A program made the position numbers and the translations under genes. This document shows positions 1 through 16,210 of a stretch of DNA of 64,000 nucleotides, piece after piece (position 1 is the first letter of the stretch; every line of letters starts with the position of its first letter). The notes under the pieces are model-generated. The model searched no databases. It was not told where the DNA came from and worked only from the letters and a program-made list of their open reading frames with translations. The stretch is from Blakeslea trispora. Taxonomy: Eukaryota > Mucoromycota > Mucoromycetes > Mucorales > Choanephoraceae. The stretch lies in the NCBI GenBank assembly GCA_025331445.1, contig JAIWNE010000015.1:1-64000 (forward strand), given 5' to 3'.

Positions 1-881
1 TCTACATTAGGGTAAAATGATGTGTTTAGAGTCCGCAAAAAGTGACACTACAGGACAGAAAGAAATTCTGCACAAGAAAGCAGAGTAGGTTCAGAAATTG
101 ACATTTCTATCTAAAAAAAACTTAAGATCAAAAAAAGAGGCAATTCTAAGAAAAAAAAAATGCCAAGAGAAAGAGAAGCCAGCTTAAAGTCAGATATGTT
201 GTCATATTGATTGAATTTTCTACTTTTATCCTTCAGTGAGCTTTATTTGAGCAGAATTATAGTGACAACAGGCAGTGTTATATAGATTGAATTCTACAAT
301 GAAACTATGCTCATGAATTATGATCCTGAGTGCACCAATTTTTTTTTTTTACATCTTTTATGTTATATACCCTCTACTGTACTTTGTTTCTAGTCCAAGG
401 TATTAGTTTGGAATCTTGTGTTTTTTTAGCAAAACCGATAAGCATGTATTCAGGAGGTAATAGCAATCGATCTATTGAATCTCTGAAATAAGTCATTGTT
501 CACTTCAATTGCTGTAAAAGAGCTCTCAAAACAATGATAAACCTAGAGTGGAACGACAGAATAAAACATAAAACGATAAAGGCATTTCATGCTTAATATC
601 TATCACTTTTTTCTTTTCGCAATTAGGTCATATATCAGATCCTACAACTACAGTCCTTAACCGATGCTTCACTCAAATATTGAGTTTTTTTTTTTTTTTT
701 AGCTAATCTGATCTCTTATCCTAGGCCTCAATCTTACTCGTATACCCTTTACAATGTGACTATCTCGCACAACCCTTCCTTTCCTTGCTTTGGTATACCG
801 ATTACACCAGGCAGTTTCCTCGACTCAAATGCTTTAGTTTAATACAACATCTCGTTTTTATGCTCGTGCTATTCTTCTCGA

Positions 882-1549
882 GATGAAATATGACCTTATA
901 ACAAACATCCTCAAGCTTTTAGAAGGCTGCCAGAACTGTTGCATTCGTCGCACTTTCGCTAATTACTCCTCTACCAAGGTAATGCTTCACATTATGAATT
1001 CAGTTCATACAAGAGTGATTACACATATTGCAAGCTCGATAAATCCTTTGCTCCTTACAGCTCCTAGAAGACACTCTTGAAAAAGAAAAACTACTGCCAT
1101 TCCTTCAGTAACAGCCAGGCTGCTCTCAATGACTGTGATTCCAAAAATCTCTTTGTTGTAGGCAATGTTCTTCCCTCTTTCTACCAACCTTGACCGACAT
1201 ACCTTAAAACAACATGCGCTAATGATTGATCTCATCCTATGGCTTCCGATAACCAACTAAGATCGTTACCGTCTCATCCGCTGGCTCCTTGGTTGGTTAT
1301 CTTCTGGCTATGGTACCCTTTTTCCTCTTCAGCCCCATCGCTCCCTCAAGAGATTCCACGCTATTCATTGTTTGCATATGCACCGTCGTTTGACGATTCC
1401 CTCTCCTTCCTTCTCGATATCCTTCCTATCTGTCACCCACGCCTCTTTTATACTACCACTGCTTGGTCTATCCGTTGGCCCACCATCTACATGAACTTGG
1501 CTACCTTCAACAATCTGAGATCTCGCCTTCTTCGCCCAGATATCTAGGA
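882..1549 (+). pseudogene. Possible decayed or unresolved multi-exon gene
   Basis: Several short stretches read like protein but do not join into one clean frame. An ATG at 882 opens a 32-codon segment ending at a donor-like AAG|GTAATG. After a TTACAG acceptor near 1059 comes an amphipathic stretch (LLEDTLEKEKLLPFLQ). Further on are SKNLFVVGNVLPSFYQP and a hydrophobic run (GYLLAMVPFFLFSPIAP), each in a different frame and each closed by a stop. The family is not recognised. It could be a gene with unusual introns, a pseudogene, or chance. RNA evidence would be needed to separate these. Confidence 0.2.
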
Positions 1550-1709
1550 CAAAGGGTCTTTTTTCTTTTTGTTCCTCCTCTCTATCTATTTGAATATTTA
1601 ACATCTGATCCTCTCAACTAGCCACTGCTCTTTACATTCCATGTCAGAAGAATTTTTAGACGCATTTTCATCCCGATCTGCCCCCCCCCCAGACAATTTC
1701 ATATATGTT

Positions 1710-1943
1710 TCAAGAATGCTTTTTGTAAGACAAAGAAAAGAGAAAAAAAAAAAAGCAAACAGTGCTACTTGAAAAAGTTAATCTTCTTACAAAATCAAAT
1801 TTATCTTGGAAACGCTGCATAAGTACTTTAGTGGCATGGAGAGCAACTAGAGAGCGAGAAGACCAACCATCAAGAACCCGAGCCCAATGAGCTTTCCACA
1901 GTTCGGATAAAACAAAATCTGATTGTGCACAGAGAACTGACAT
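1710..1943 (-). pseudogene. Possible retroelement-like coding fragment
   Basis: A 77-codon minus-strand frame contains a tryptophan-rich segment (SELWKAHWARVLDGW) followed by an apparently helical stretch. From memory this texture resembles the region after the reverse transcriptase in some non-LTR elements of Mucorales, but no reverse transcriptase motif lies nearby. The frame runs into low-complexity sequence at its C-terminus. A decayed retroelement tail is only one possibility and chance coding is not excluded. Confidence 0.18.
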
Positions 1944-2483
1944 TTGGGATTGAATTTCTCCATCAAGTTGCAGATGCTTCCATTTTCCTTATAAAGTAAT
2001 AGTGCTTCATTTTATCAGAACATTAAATTAAACTTGTTTGTAAACAGTTAGAATTCGAACTGAATGAACTGCAAGATCCCTTTATGAAATCTTATGTGTT
2101 TCTTGTTTATAGTCGAGAGAACTTTTAGGACAACTTGCATATCACTTTTTGCTTGTAAACTGTAAGGTAAGTGAAAGAAAAAGAAAAACAGTCGTTACTC
2201 CACACTATGCTGCCACGACGTGGCTTGTGACAATTGAAGCTCCTACAAGCAGCTCTTGAAAGTCGTTCAACCCTCCCACTTATACGCACACCTTTCCTGT
2301 CTGCCCTCTATCTTCCTTCTCTTTCTCTTTCTTTTTTTTTTCTACTTCACTTGTTACAACCGTTGTTTCTACCTTTTTCTTTTTATAGCGTCTATATTCT
2401 TTGTTCCTTCAATAGCACAGTCTATCTATATATAGGAAAAATATATACAATACATTGAGAGAAAGAAAGAAAAAGATAAAGGA

Positions 2484-7628
<5,145 letters not shown>

Positions 7629-8978
7629 TTCTTCCTCTATTTCTTCTTTATTCACTGAAAATAATGTACAAAGGCCTATTTTTTCTTTCTTTCTTAATAA
7701 TTAGTTTGTTGCTTTCTTTCAATCAATCACTTATTTTCTTTACATTTTATATATACACGCACACGATTTCATACTCTTTTGTCTCTATATATACACATAT
7801 ATATCTATCGCATTTATTTAATACAATTGATTTTCCTTTCATATTAAGTGGATGATACTATTCGTGTAACAAACAGTGGTCGTTATTCTAGAAAGTTGCA
7901 CCTGCTTTCCAAAGTACAGAATTTTTTTTTTTATCATTGTTGCTCCATTGAGTCATTTTTTTTTGTTATGACATACAGCTTCAAGAAACACACTTTGACA
8001 TTTGATTTGATTTGCTTAATATTTTTTTTGTAGGACCGCTTGAGCCTTACGTTATACACTTTACCTTTCCTTCAACATGATCCTCTAAGCTTGGTGAAAA
8101 AAAAAAATAACTGAGGGATTCTAATAGGCAAAACCAAATTTCTGCTGATCTTGTACTACTGTTTGCATGTTTATTCAAGGAATAAAATACAAACATTACC
8201 TTCCTAAACATTTTTCGTCATGCTTTGTTCTTTCTTGCTCATTGCTTTTGTTTCTTTCAATATTTCCTTTTGATATCTAGACCAAACTCTGAGATGCAGT
8301 TTGGTTGGTTCAATTGCTAAACAATTACATAGAGGTTCATTTGAATAGGATGAACAAATAGCCGTTTAAATTTTACTTTCTTTTTTTCATTTTACCAAAA
8401 GGAATTGCGCAGGACTCATACTTTGATTAACTATAGACTATGAATCTGTGGACAGCCGCTTTTCTCTTGCGACCTCTAATATCTTTGTGTGTATGGGATA
8501 CTACAGTGTTTCTGATCTCAACTGGTTAATTTACCAAAGATTGTGGTCAGCTTTTCAAACTCAACCTATCAGATTTTTTTTTTTGAGAACCATTGAATCA
8601 CTATTTTACATCACTTTGGATTTGATTTTTTCAGATGATCAATTTCTCAAAAAGCTGACCAAATGACTTGTGTAAATTTGACCAATATTTTCGGTAAACT
8701 AGCTAATTGAGATTGAAAGCACTGTACTATGTCAAAGCGCAGTAATCAAAAAGGGGTAGCAACTAATTTAGTCGGAGAAAAAGAGTTTCTCTTTTAAAAC
8801 GAAAAAAAAAAATTATTTAATTGTTTGATTTAACTCTTACTCTCTCTCTCTTTTTTTTTGTAATATATTAATTATTAATACCATTATTCTGTATCCACTC
8901 TACTAGATCAAATCACTTAGCTACACACTTAAAGCGCCGAAGTTGTTCTATTGAATTGCTTATAAAATTGTTTGAAGA
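7629..8978. other. Intergenic, no gene seen
   Basis: AT-rich spacer between SIN3 and the acyltransferase. It holds the presumed SIN3 3' UTR (T-rich, with short TATA/CACA runs at 7750-7810) and several homopolymers. Short frames such as 8448-8666 are T-rich and lack recognisable motifs. A pyrimidine run at about 8833-8860 precedes the next gene. Confidence 0.6.
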
Positions 8979-10304
8979 ATGTCTGCTATAGATTCTTCAA
9001 TCAGTATACCAAGCTGTGTTATTGCAGCTATGTCACCTTGCTTTATGTTCATGGTATTATCATTGCCAGTAAAATCAAAAAACATTTTGCATGAGCTTCT
9101 ACTCAGCTCATTACTGATATTGGACTTGTACATTCCTATTCATTTCTCTGGACAACTTCCATATGCATGCCTGATGTCTCTAGCTGTATGGACATGGGCC
9201 AGCGGTATGAAGATGGGAGTATGGCTGTTTGGAGCATCCATGCAGGAAAGGCAACAACGCCCATTCTACATGACTATGTTGGATTGGAGAACCCGTAGCG
9301 ACAAGCCCCCAACTTCGCTAGAACAGATTAAATCACAACTTGCTACCGAGTACATAGACACTAAGCCAAGTGCTTGGCTATGGCAATTTACAAAAAATGT
9401 GTTTTACATGGACCTTATTGAACTTGCCCTGAGATATGCAGATCAGAGACGATCAGTGCATGTCTTTCAGGCTGTCTTGTCGAAAGTTTATTTATCGTTA
9501 GGTCAAGTGGATAAGGCTGCCACGATGGCACCTGATAAACCTTTGACTCCAGCTGGTCTCTTGATCGGTACCTTGATATCAATGTTGTTTTGTGTTTATG
9601 TTCAATCTCATCTGCAAGTTGCATATGATGAATGTATGCTCGGCTTTTCTTGTTTGTACCACTGTCTCCCCTTCTTAGAAAAGTGGCAGTTGGGCAATGA
9701 CTCTCAGAAACTACAGAGCAAAGACCCTGTAGAGGTGAAAACAGTTCTGAAGCGCCTGCGCTTTATCCGTGCCACTAAACTATATCTTGAAGAAACCATC
9801 AGCATGCCTCCTGCCTTTGATTCGCCATGGTCTGCTCACTCTCTTCGGGACTTTTGGGGACGTCGTTGGCACACTTACTACAATGAAAGCTTTTATCGAC
9901 TCGGGTATCGTCCAGTCCGTGCAGTCATGTTGTCTCTCTTTCACTGTAAGCCACCTCGATGGTTGCCTGCCCTCTCTGTATTTTTCATGTCTGGCCTTAT
10001 GCATGAATATTTTCTTGCTGCCACGGGCTCTCCTTACTATCTTGATGGACATCCTTTACCAGCTGTTGGTTTGCAATTCGCGTTCTTTGTCATGCAGGCA
10101 GTGGCAATTGTAATCGGCGATACATTTTTCCCGCGTGGTCCAATCAGTCGGTTGTACACTGTTTTCTGTATGGCATTGACTTGTTATTTCTTTGTGGTAC
10201 CTTATGTTTTGACGGGTTACCTGGATATTGGACGTCCTTCCATTTACCGGACGCTGATCAATGTTTATAAAGGAAATCCAAACATTTTAGCGAGTGTTTA
10301 CTAA
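8979..10304 (+). CDS. Wax-synthase-domain membrane acyltransferase (MBOAT-like)
   Basis: A single-exon protein of 441 residues. Hydrophobic segments near the N-terminus and across the C-terminal half suggest a polytopic ER membrane protein. The diagnostic part is the wax synthase domain: SLRDFWGRRWHTYYNESF (about residues 288-305), then FMSGLMHEYFLAATG around residue 340, where the histidine is the probable MBOAT active-site residue. Family members transfer fatty acyl groups to alcohols; in fungi the substrates may be long-chain alcohols, diacylglycerol or sterols, and the sequence does not decide which. The ATG at 8979 is the first in frame and follows a pyrimidine-rich leader. An AATAAA lies 5 bp after the stop, followed at once by a genomic run of about 18 A's. 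This and the lack of introns are discussed as a retrocopy hint. Confidence 0.85.
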   Translation: MSAIDSSISIPSCVIAAMSPCFMFMVLSLPVKSKNILHELLLSSLLILDLYIPIHFSGQLPYACLMSLAVWTWASGMKMGVWLFGASMQERQQRPFYMTMLDWRTRSDKPPTSLEQIKSQLATEYIDTKPSAWLWQFTKNVFYMDLIELALRYADQRRSVHVFQAVLSKVYLSLGQVDKAATMAPDKPLTPAGLLIGTLISMLFCVYVQSHLQVAYDECMLGFSCLYHCLPFLEKWQLGNDSQKLQSKDPVEVKTVLKRLRFIRATKLYLEETISMPPAFDSPWSAHSLRDFWGRRWHTYYNESFYRLGYRPVRAVMLSLFHCKPPRWLPALSVFFMSGLMHEYFLAATGSPYYLDGHPLPAVGLQFAFFVMQAVAIVIGDTFFPRGPISRLYTVFCMALTCYFFVVPYVLTGYLDIGRPSIYRTLINVYKGNPNILASVY

Positions 10305-10308
10305 TGTC

Positions 10309-10339
10309 TGAATAAAGCACCCAAAAAAAAAAAAAAAAA
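10309..10339 (+). terminator. AATAAA plus genomic A-tract after the acyltransferase
   Basis: AATAAA directly follows the stop region and is followed within 7 bases by about 18 consecutive A's. It is a plausible polyadenylation signal. The genomic A-run is also what an inserted cDNA copy would leave. Confidence 0.5.
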
Positions 10340-10545
10340 ACTTTTCGGATGTTCAAACATTGGTTGGTTGAAAACGGTTAAACCTAGTTGACCGGAAAAT
10401 GAGATTGAAATAAAAATAAAAGAAAAACATCTATTACTTTCCCTCTTTCCCTTTCTCTCTTTCTCTCTTTTTTTCATATTCTCTTTCTTTATACAAACAT
10501 CTGAGGCAATAGCTTCTTCCTGATTGTAAATATTTATTAATTGAA

Positions 10546-11654
10546 ATGAGTCACTATCGAAGAGAAGAATACCCTTCGGTCTCAGCTACTACGCTGCCTC
10601 CCGCTTTACCTGCACATGATGTGCCTATGTCTCCTTCACCAACACCTACTGTGAATCCTAATATATTAAGCCATCAGGACAATGAGAAATATGGTATGTA
10701 GACCATCCGCTCAAAGAAAAAAAGACATTTGAATACTTTTCGAAAGAAATTACATATAATCAACAATTAATATTCAAATATTTCAGAACAAAACAGGCTA
10801 CCTGAATTAGGCGAAGAGCACGATTATAGCGGACCTGGACATAAAGAAAAGAAGAGACGAATGGAAAACCGAAACAGCTGTATTCGATGCCTATGCTGTG
10901 CTTGTTGCCTTCCTGCATGGGCTACTGGCATAGTGTGGTTCATTATCATTGCCATTATTATTGTTATTGTTGTCATTGGTAGTATTGCTGCTACTTTTGT
11001 CATGCCAACTGTTGATTTAGCGGGTATTTCCAATACTTCCATGACCGGCTCACAGATTAGCTTTTCAGGCAACAGTATCAACATAAACTTTGGTCTAATC
11101 GTCAACGTCAATAATCCAAATACATTGGGTATTCAACTTTCTAATCTTGATGCTACTGTAAGTCAATCTAGAACATGTGTATATCTATATTTTTTTTTTT
11201 TGGCAGAAATCGGTGTAACCTTTTTCTTTTTCTTTATCAGGCATATTATCCAAACAAAAATGGAGGAAGTACGCGTATTGGAGGTGGTTATCTAGATTCG
11301 CAATACCTACCAAAATATAGCAAGTTCAATTTTACATTCCCTTTTGCATTACAATACAACCCAACATTGGATACAGATCAATCTGTTTTGAACGATTTGG
11401 TAGAAAAGTGTGGTCTGACGGGAGGACCGGCAGAAGATATTACGATTAGCTATAAAATTCAACTTGCAGCAAAAGTCCTCTTCATTACTGTTCATCCCAC
11501 GATCGCGTCATCTACTTCTTTTGCTTGTCCACTTGACGTAAGTTGTCTTTCTGAAATTTCCTTAGATGCTTGTTCTGACAATTTTTTTTTTCTTCTTCTT
11601 TAGAATGGTGGATTATCAGGACTCGGAGACGGAACAACTGGGTTTGGTTTGTAA
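10546..11654 (+). CDS. LEA2-domain-like single-pass membrane protein
   Basis: Four exons are inferred (10546-10693, 10787-11157, 11241-11537, 11604-11654), all GT-AG and in frame, giving 288 residues. A proline/serine-rich, charged N-terminal tail is followed by a cysteine-rich juxtamembrane patch (CIRCLCCACCLPAW). A strongly hydrophobic isoleucine/valine helix of about 25 residues comes next. Then follows a beta-rich domain with SINFGLIVNVNNPNTLGI-type sequence typical of LEA group 2 / water-stress domains, where the asparagine-rich NVNNPN segment is characteristic. Fungal proteins with this architecture are poorly characterised. A plasma-membrane or vacuolar protein with an extracytosolic LEA2 fold is likely. 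The cysteine cluster next to the membrane is a plausible palmitoylation site (inference). Confidence 0.75.
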
Positions 11655-13961
11655 ATAGCACAACATCTACTTTGTATATTATCCTGCTTTTTCCTTTTTA
11701 CATATCTACCGCGCATACACACGTACATACACGCATATTTATATATATCATCTCACTACTAGAATTTGCCTCTCCTTTTTTTTTAACTTTCATACCGAAC
11801 AAGAGGATCTCTTCAAGAAAAAACAAAATAAAATAAAGGTTTGAAACACCCAGACTTGTTTGTTTTGTTGCCAAGGGCTTAGGCTACATTAAATTGTTGA
11901 TCTAAAATTACATCATCCTAACCATTTTTTCATCACTTCAAAGTGGTATCATTTTGTTCATACACAAGGCAAGATAATCTCTTATAGATGATGATTAACT
12001 GTACAGCTCTGGTTCTCTTCTTCTTTAACAATAGAAACCAATCGCCTTATATTCAAGAATAACTTTGATTTCTCTTACGTAGGGATTAGAAAGCCGAGAA
12101 AAAACAACAACATAATACTGACGGTGGTATTCAATAAATCTTAATTGTTGAGATCGAGATATAATCCAAGAGAAAACTGTCTAACAGAATGACATAATTT
12201 CTATGATCAAAAATCATGCGCAAAGAAGAGGGAGGCTCACTACTGATTCAATGTACGTAGGTTCTCCTTGTTGTTGATAGGACTATCATTTGCTATCTTT
12301 AAGCCTTCACGAGTAATAAATTCAAGATACTACATCCGCTATAAATCTTTTTTTCAAACATGTCAAACCAACACATTCAACCGTTGAGTAGTAAAGATTT
12401 ATTCAGGCATTTCAAAAGAAGTTACTATCTTATTCATGAATTTCACACTGAAATCTAAAGATAGTAGATTTATCTAGCCAGCGAAAAACACACACACACA
12501 CACATACACACACACGCATCATCCTAAACTTAATATCTAGGAAGGGGTTGATTGGTGTGTAAATTCTTGGTCCTTGAGAGTTAGCAACAGTTCTAACAGC
12601 TGAAGATGTATAACAGGTCCTTATACTTGTTTTGCAAACTTGGTTCATTTAAAGCAATTTTGATAGTAATTGATACGGTTTTACAATAAGGTAAGAGGAT
12701 AAGAAGGCAATTACTAAACCGAGTTAGCTTGTTTGGATAATCACAAAAACTGATCAAATGGCTCTATGTTGCATTGCTTTTACAGATTTGAACTTTAATC
12801 CTAATAACCATGCATTCAGGGGGGGATAAAAGGATGTATGTATTTCTTTAACTATAGGAGTGTTATCTAGCAACTAGTTATGCAAGGATATCATACATCA
12901 TGAAATCTAGTTTTCACTGCCAAGAAAGCAAGTTTACTTATATGGTATGGATCGTCGAAATAGTGTTATTAAATAAAACTTTACTAAGACATTTAATGGA
13001 CACCAAGAGAAGCTTAGCAGAAATTGATCTTCATTTAAACTCCCTGTATAAAAACAGAATAGTTACGGAAAGAGAATTTTACCTAAATCAAACTGCTTAA
13101 GGATACCTGAAAGAAGAAGAAGAAGAAGAAGAAGAAGGGGAAGGAGGAGGGTTGAGCTAGCTTATACTCTGTTTAAGCAATTCAATAATTAGTTTAAAGC
13201 TCAAAATGGTTTTTTTTGAAAAAACCAAAAAAAAAAAAACTTGGAAATATACAATGCATCATGTCAAGTGTAAATAGAAAATCAATGGCTCTTTTTTTAA
13301 TAAAAAGAAATGTTGCAAAACTCAGCTTTTTAGCGGTTATGTCAAACATAAAATAAAAAAAAAAAGAATAGCTGCCTCATTTCTTTTTGAAAGTTTTAAT
13401 CATTTGCATTTGTATAAAAGAAAAAAAAAAACGCGACAAAAGACTTTTCTTCTTTCTTTATCTTCACAATCTTATTTGAATCTCCCTTAAGCCGTGATTG
13501 GAGCGTTAGATCAATAAGAGAATTATGACTTTATTTTGAGATAGATTTACATGTCAAATTGGTCTATTTGGCGCTCATTTTTTAAAACAAAAAAACAGGT
13601 ATAATTTATTTCATCTCCGTAAATGTGCAACAGATAAAATGTAAACAGACACTATATGCATTTAATTGAGACAACTCAGATACAAAATAGCATTTGGGTG
13701 AGTAGAAAGCTAAGGAAGAAACACATGCTTTTATCGATTTGTTTAGAAATACTCTTTTCTTCTGCTTGTAAAAAAAAAAGGAAAAATATCACTTGACTCG
13801 AAATAATAATAAGGGTATTTTACACAAAACGAACCAATCAATGAACCATGTCATGCATGACGGTACTTGAAAAATACAGCATTGATCAACCCATTCCTTT
13901 TGTTTTGCTCTCTCTCTTTTTTATTTTATTTTATTTTTTTTACTTGAGAAGAATAAAGACA
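11655..13961. other. Intergenic, no gene seen
   Basis: 2.3 kb of AT-rich spacer. It contains a CA dinucleotide run at about 12487-12517 and a GAA trinucleotide run at about 13107-13140. There are several A-runs but no open frame with protein-like composition. The final 100 bp before the next gene are T-rich. Confidence 0.6.
13107..13150 (+). repeat. GAA microsatellite
   Basis: About eight GAA units followed by GGGGAAGGAGGAGGG, giving a purine-only strand. It does not lie in any coding region. Confidence 0.85.
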
Positions 13962-15445
13962 ATGGCTCATAGAGAAGGCATCACAACAAGCACAAAGGAT
14001 TGGATTATGGTTCCAGTCTCTAGTTTGGTTAAAAACCAAAAAGTAATTCAAATGTAACGAAATAATGAGCTCAATACAACGTGAAAAGAATCAGATTGAT
14101 GAGTTTTTATGATAGTGATGGCTCGCTTTCAGTAGAAGAAGCATGCGAGATACTGGTAACCAACAATATCTCATCTGCACCTGTATTTGCTGATCCAAAG
14201 CATTATATTGGCATGTTTGATTATGGAGATGTGATTGCCTATATCTTGTTGGTCCTCCATCTAAAGCCAGGACAAGAAGGAAGTGAAGACCGAGTAGATC
14301 CAGATTCGTTTGAAATTAAGGATATCGTTCACAGAGCATTGAAAGGACAAAAAGTACCTGTTGGCATGGCCAGTGGTAAAGAAAAGATGGACTAAACTTT
14401 GCAAAGACAATTGAGCCCTTTATTTCATTTCATTTTAGATCTTTCTAGAAAAAACCCGTTTTATTCTGTTTTGCAGGAAGCTACTTTGTTATCTGCAATA
14501 GAAATATTTGCTCATGGAACACATCGAGGTATACTGAAGCCCAAAAAAAAAAAGAAAGATAGAGAGAAAAAGAAAGAAAACAAGCATTAATGCTATGTGT
14601 TAGTAAGCATGCTAAATCCAGAAGGAGAAATCAGTGGTATTTTATCTCAGTCAACTGTTGTTAAGTATCTGTATGAGAACCGAAAGCAATTTCCCGAGAT
14701 AGACCAAGTGATGAACAAGACAGTAAAGTATCATACATATTCATTTGTCATTGAATAACACCTATTTTGTTTAATTTTTTTTTTTTTTTTGCAAAAAGAT
14801 TCGAGATTTAAGGCTAGGTGATGAACCTGTCATTGGTGTAAACACCGATGATTCTGTTTTAGATGCACTTTCAATCATGAGCAAGTATCTCAAGAAAGCC
14901 ACAAATCAACCTATAATCTTATTCTTGTTCATTAGGCTCTAATGGTATTTCTTCTTTGGCTATCCTTAAAGGTGGTACGCAATTGATGGGCAATATTAGT
15001 ATGACGGATGTCAAGGTAGATTCTATATCTGCCATGTTAAGCTATTTATTTGACTATTTCTTTCTTGTTTTAGCATATCATGCAAGGATACTCGCATCAT
15101 ATGTTATGGAGATCATGCTTTCAATTCATTAGTCATGTAAGAACACAACAAGGCATGATTGATGGACAGGTAAAAAAAAAAAAGAATAGCATTACAGAAT
15201 CACAACTCATTTTTTAAAAAAAAATAAAGGACCGTCTGCCTGTATTTGATGTTCGAAAAGAGACTTCCTTGGGCTTTACGATTGCTAAATTGTTGGCTAC
15301 AAAATCACATCGTGTTTGGGTTGTAGATGAATATCAAAATGCCATTGGTGTTGTCTCCTTGACTGATATTATTCGAGTGTTTGCCTCTATGGTAGGCATT
15401 GAGGTACATGAAAGAAGAGCGAGTATGGCTGTATTTAAGCATTAA
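13962..15445 (+). CDS. Sds23/Moc1-like multi-CBS-domain protein
   Basis: Eight exons are inferred: 13962-14053, 14116-14375, 14439-14528, 14604-14722, 14799-14880, 14936-15015, 15074-15169, 15230-15445, giving 344 residues. Four CBS-type repeats are suggested by VIQIDGSLSVEEACEILVTN, SVLQEATLLSAIEIFAHGTH, GVNTDDSVLDALSIM and ETSLGFTIAKLLATKSHRVW, each followed by a GYIG/ISGILS/GVVSLTDI-type strand. CBS pairs bind adenine nucleotides. The fission yeast relatives Sds23/Moc1 act in nutrient response, PP2A control and mitotic exit, so a similar regulatory role is inferred. Intron 5 (14881-14935) begins GCAAGT rather than GT; no GT donor there keeps the frame. The start is uncertain: the frame is open upstream to 13848, and an extra 5' exon is possible. 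Confidence is high for the family and moderate for the first exon. Confidence 0.8.
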
Positions 15446-16210
15446 AGTTTTATTCTCTTTAACACCGATTCACCGTTCATAATGCATCTCCGTTTTGTAT
15501 CCGCGAAACCTCTTTCTTCTTCTTTTTGTCTATTTACCCTGTTCAATTAGTTTCTTAAAAAAAAGGTATTCGTGAGTGTAGTCTTGAATAGGGCTGAAAA
15601 GAGGTTTCATTGAATTCATCCTATGGCTCACAAGTCTTGGCAAAGGAAAAGGTATCCTTTGTCTGGCATTAACTGTACCATGTTTAATTAAAGAGGCGAA
15701 AGAAAGTGATAAAGAGAGTGAAGAAAGAAAGAAATAAAAAAAGAGAGAGAGAAAAATAAAAAGAGAAAAAAAAAGAAAGGGAGGACAAAACAAAGCTCTT
15801 TAAAGGTGTTTTGTGTAATTTTGAATAAAAAATAAAAAAAAAAAAAGGGTGAAATAAGAACTGTCAAAATTTATGTTTATTAGTCAGAACTTGTGATGCA
15901 TTGTTACTAACTTATATCTGACAGCCAAAAAAAAAAAGAAAATATTAACTCCATCTTTATTTTTTCGATCATCAGTATCTTCTTTTTCATCTTCTTTCTC
16001 TTCACTTTTTTTTTTTATTTTGCTGACATTGTCAAATAGGCACAGTACATTTGCCTCGTTCATTCATCACCATAACAACTAATTTCACTTACTGGAACAA
16101 CTCATTAAAACAAGTAAGTCTCTGCCCCTATTTTTATTTCTTCTTCATTTATTTATTTATCATTCTTCCTCTTTCTTTCTTTCTTTTTTTGTCTATTTAT
16201 AGTTGACATC
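15446..16210. other. Intergenic with TRP4 leader
   Basis: Spacer between the CBS gene and TRP4. It is A-rich on the plus strand at 15720-15860 (an antisense phenylalanine-rich frame at 15530-15793 is low complexity) and pyrimidine-rich after 15960. The right-hand end holds the TRP4 5' UTR and a probable leader intron. No gene is seen. Confidence 0.6.
16114..16202 (+). other. Probable 5' UTR intron of TRP4
   Basis: A perfect donor (AACAA|GTAAGT) and a T-rich stretch ending in TTTATAG bracket 89 bp and end 8 bp before the TRP4 ATG. There are no coding constraints here, so this rests on the splice signals alone. Confidence 0.5.

Larger units (their letters stand above)
1..2483. other. Gene-poor 5' flank
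   Basis: No intact gene is seen before the SIN3 start. The stretch is AT-rich with A and T homopolymers. Open frames here are short and only two low-confidence coding remnants (listed separately) look protein-like. About 200 bp before SIN3 the plus strand becomes very pyrimidine-rich (CTTTCTCTTTC type), the usual promoter and 5' UTR texture in this window. Confidence 0.6.

Noticed and set aside
1239..1547. 102-codon frame as an intact gene
   Set aside because: The more protein-like segments in this interval are in other frames, so the frame itself is not supported.
11175..11603. Independent gene within the LEA2-like locus
   Set aside because: It reads through an intron; exon 3 of the spliced gene explains its good part.
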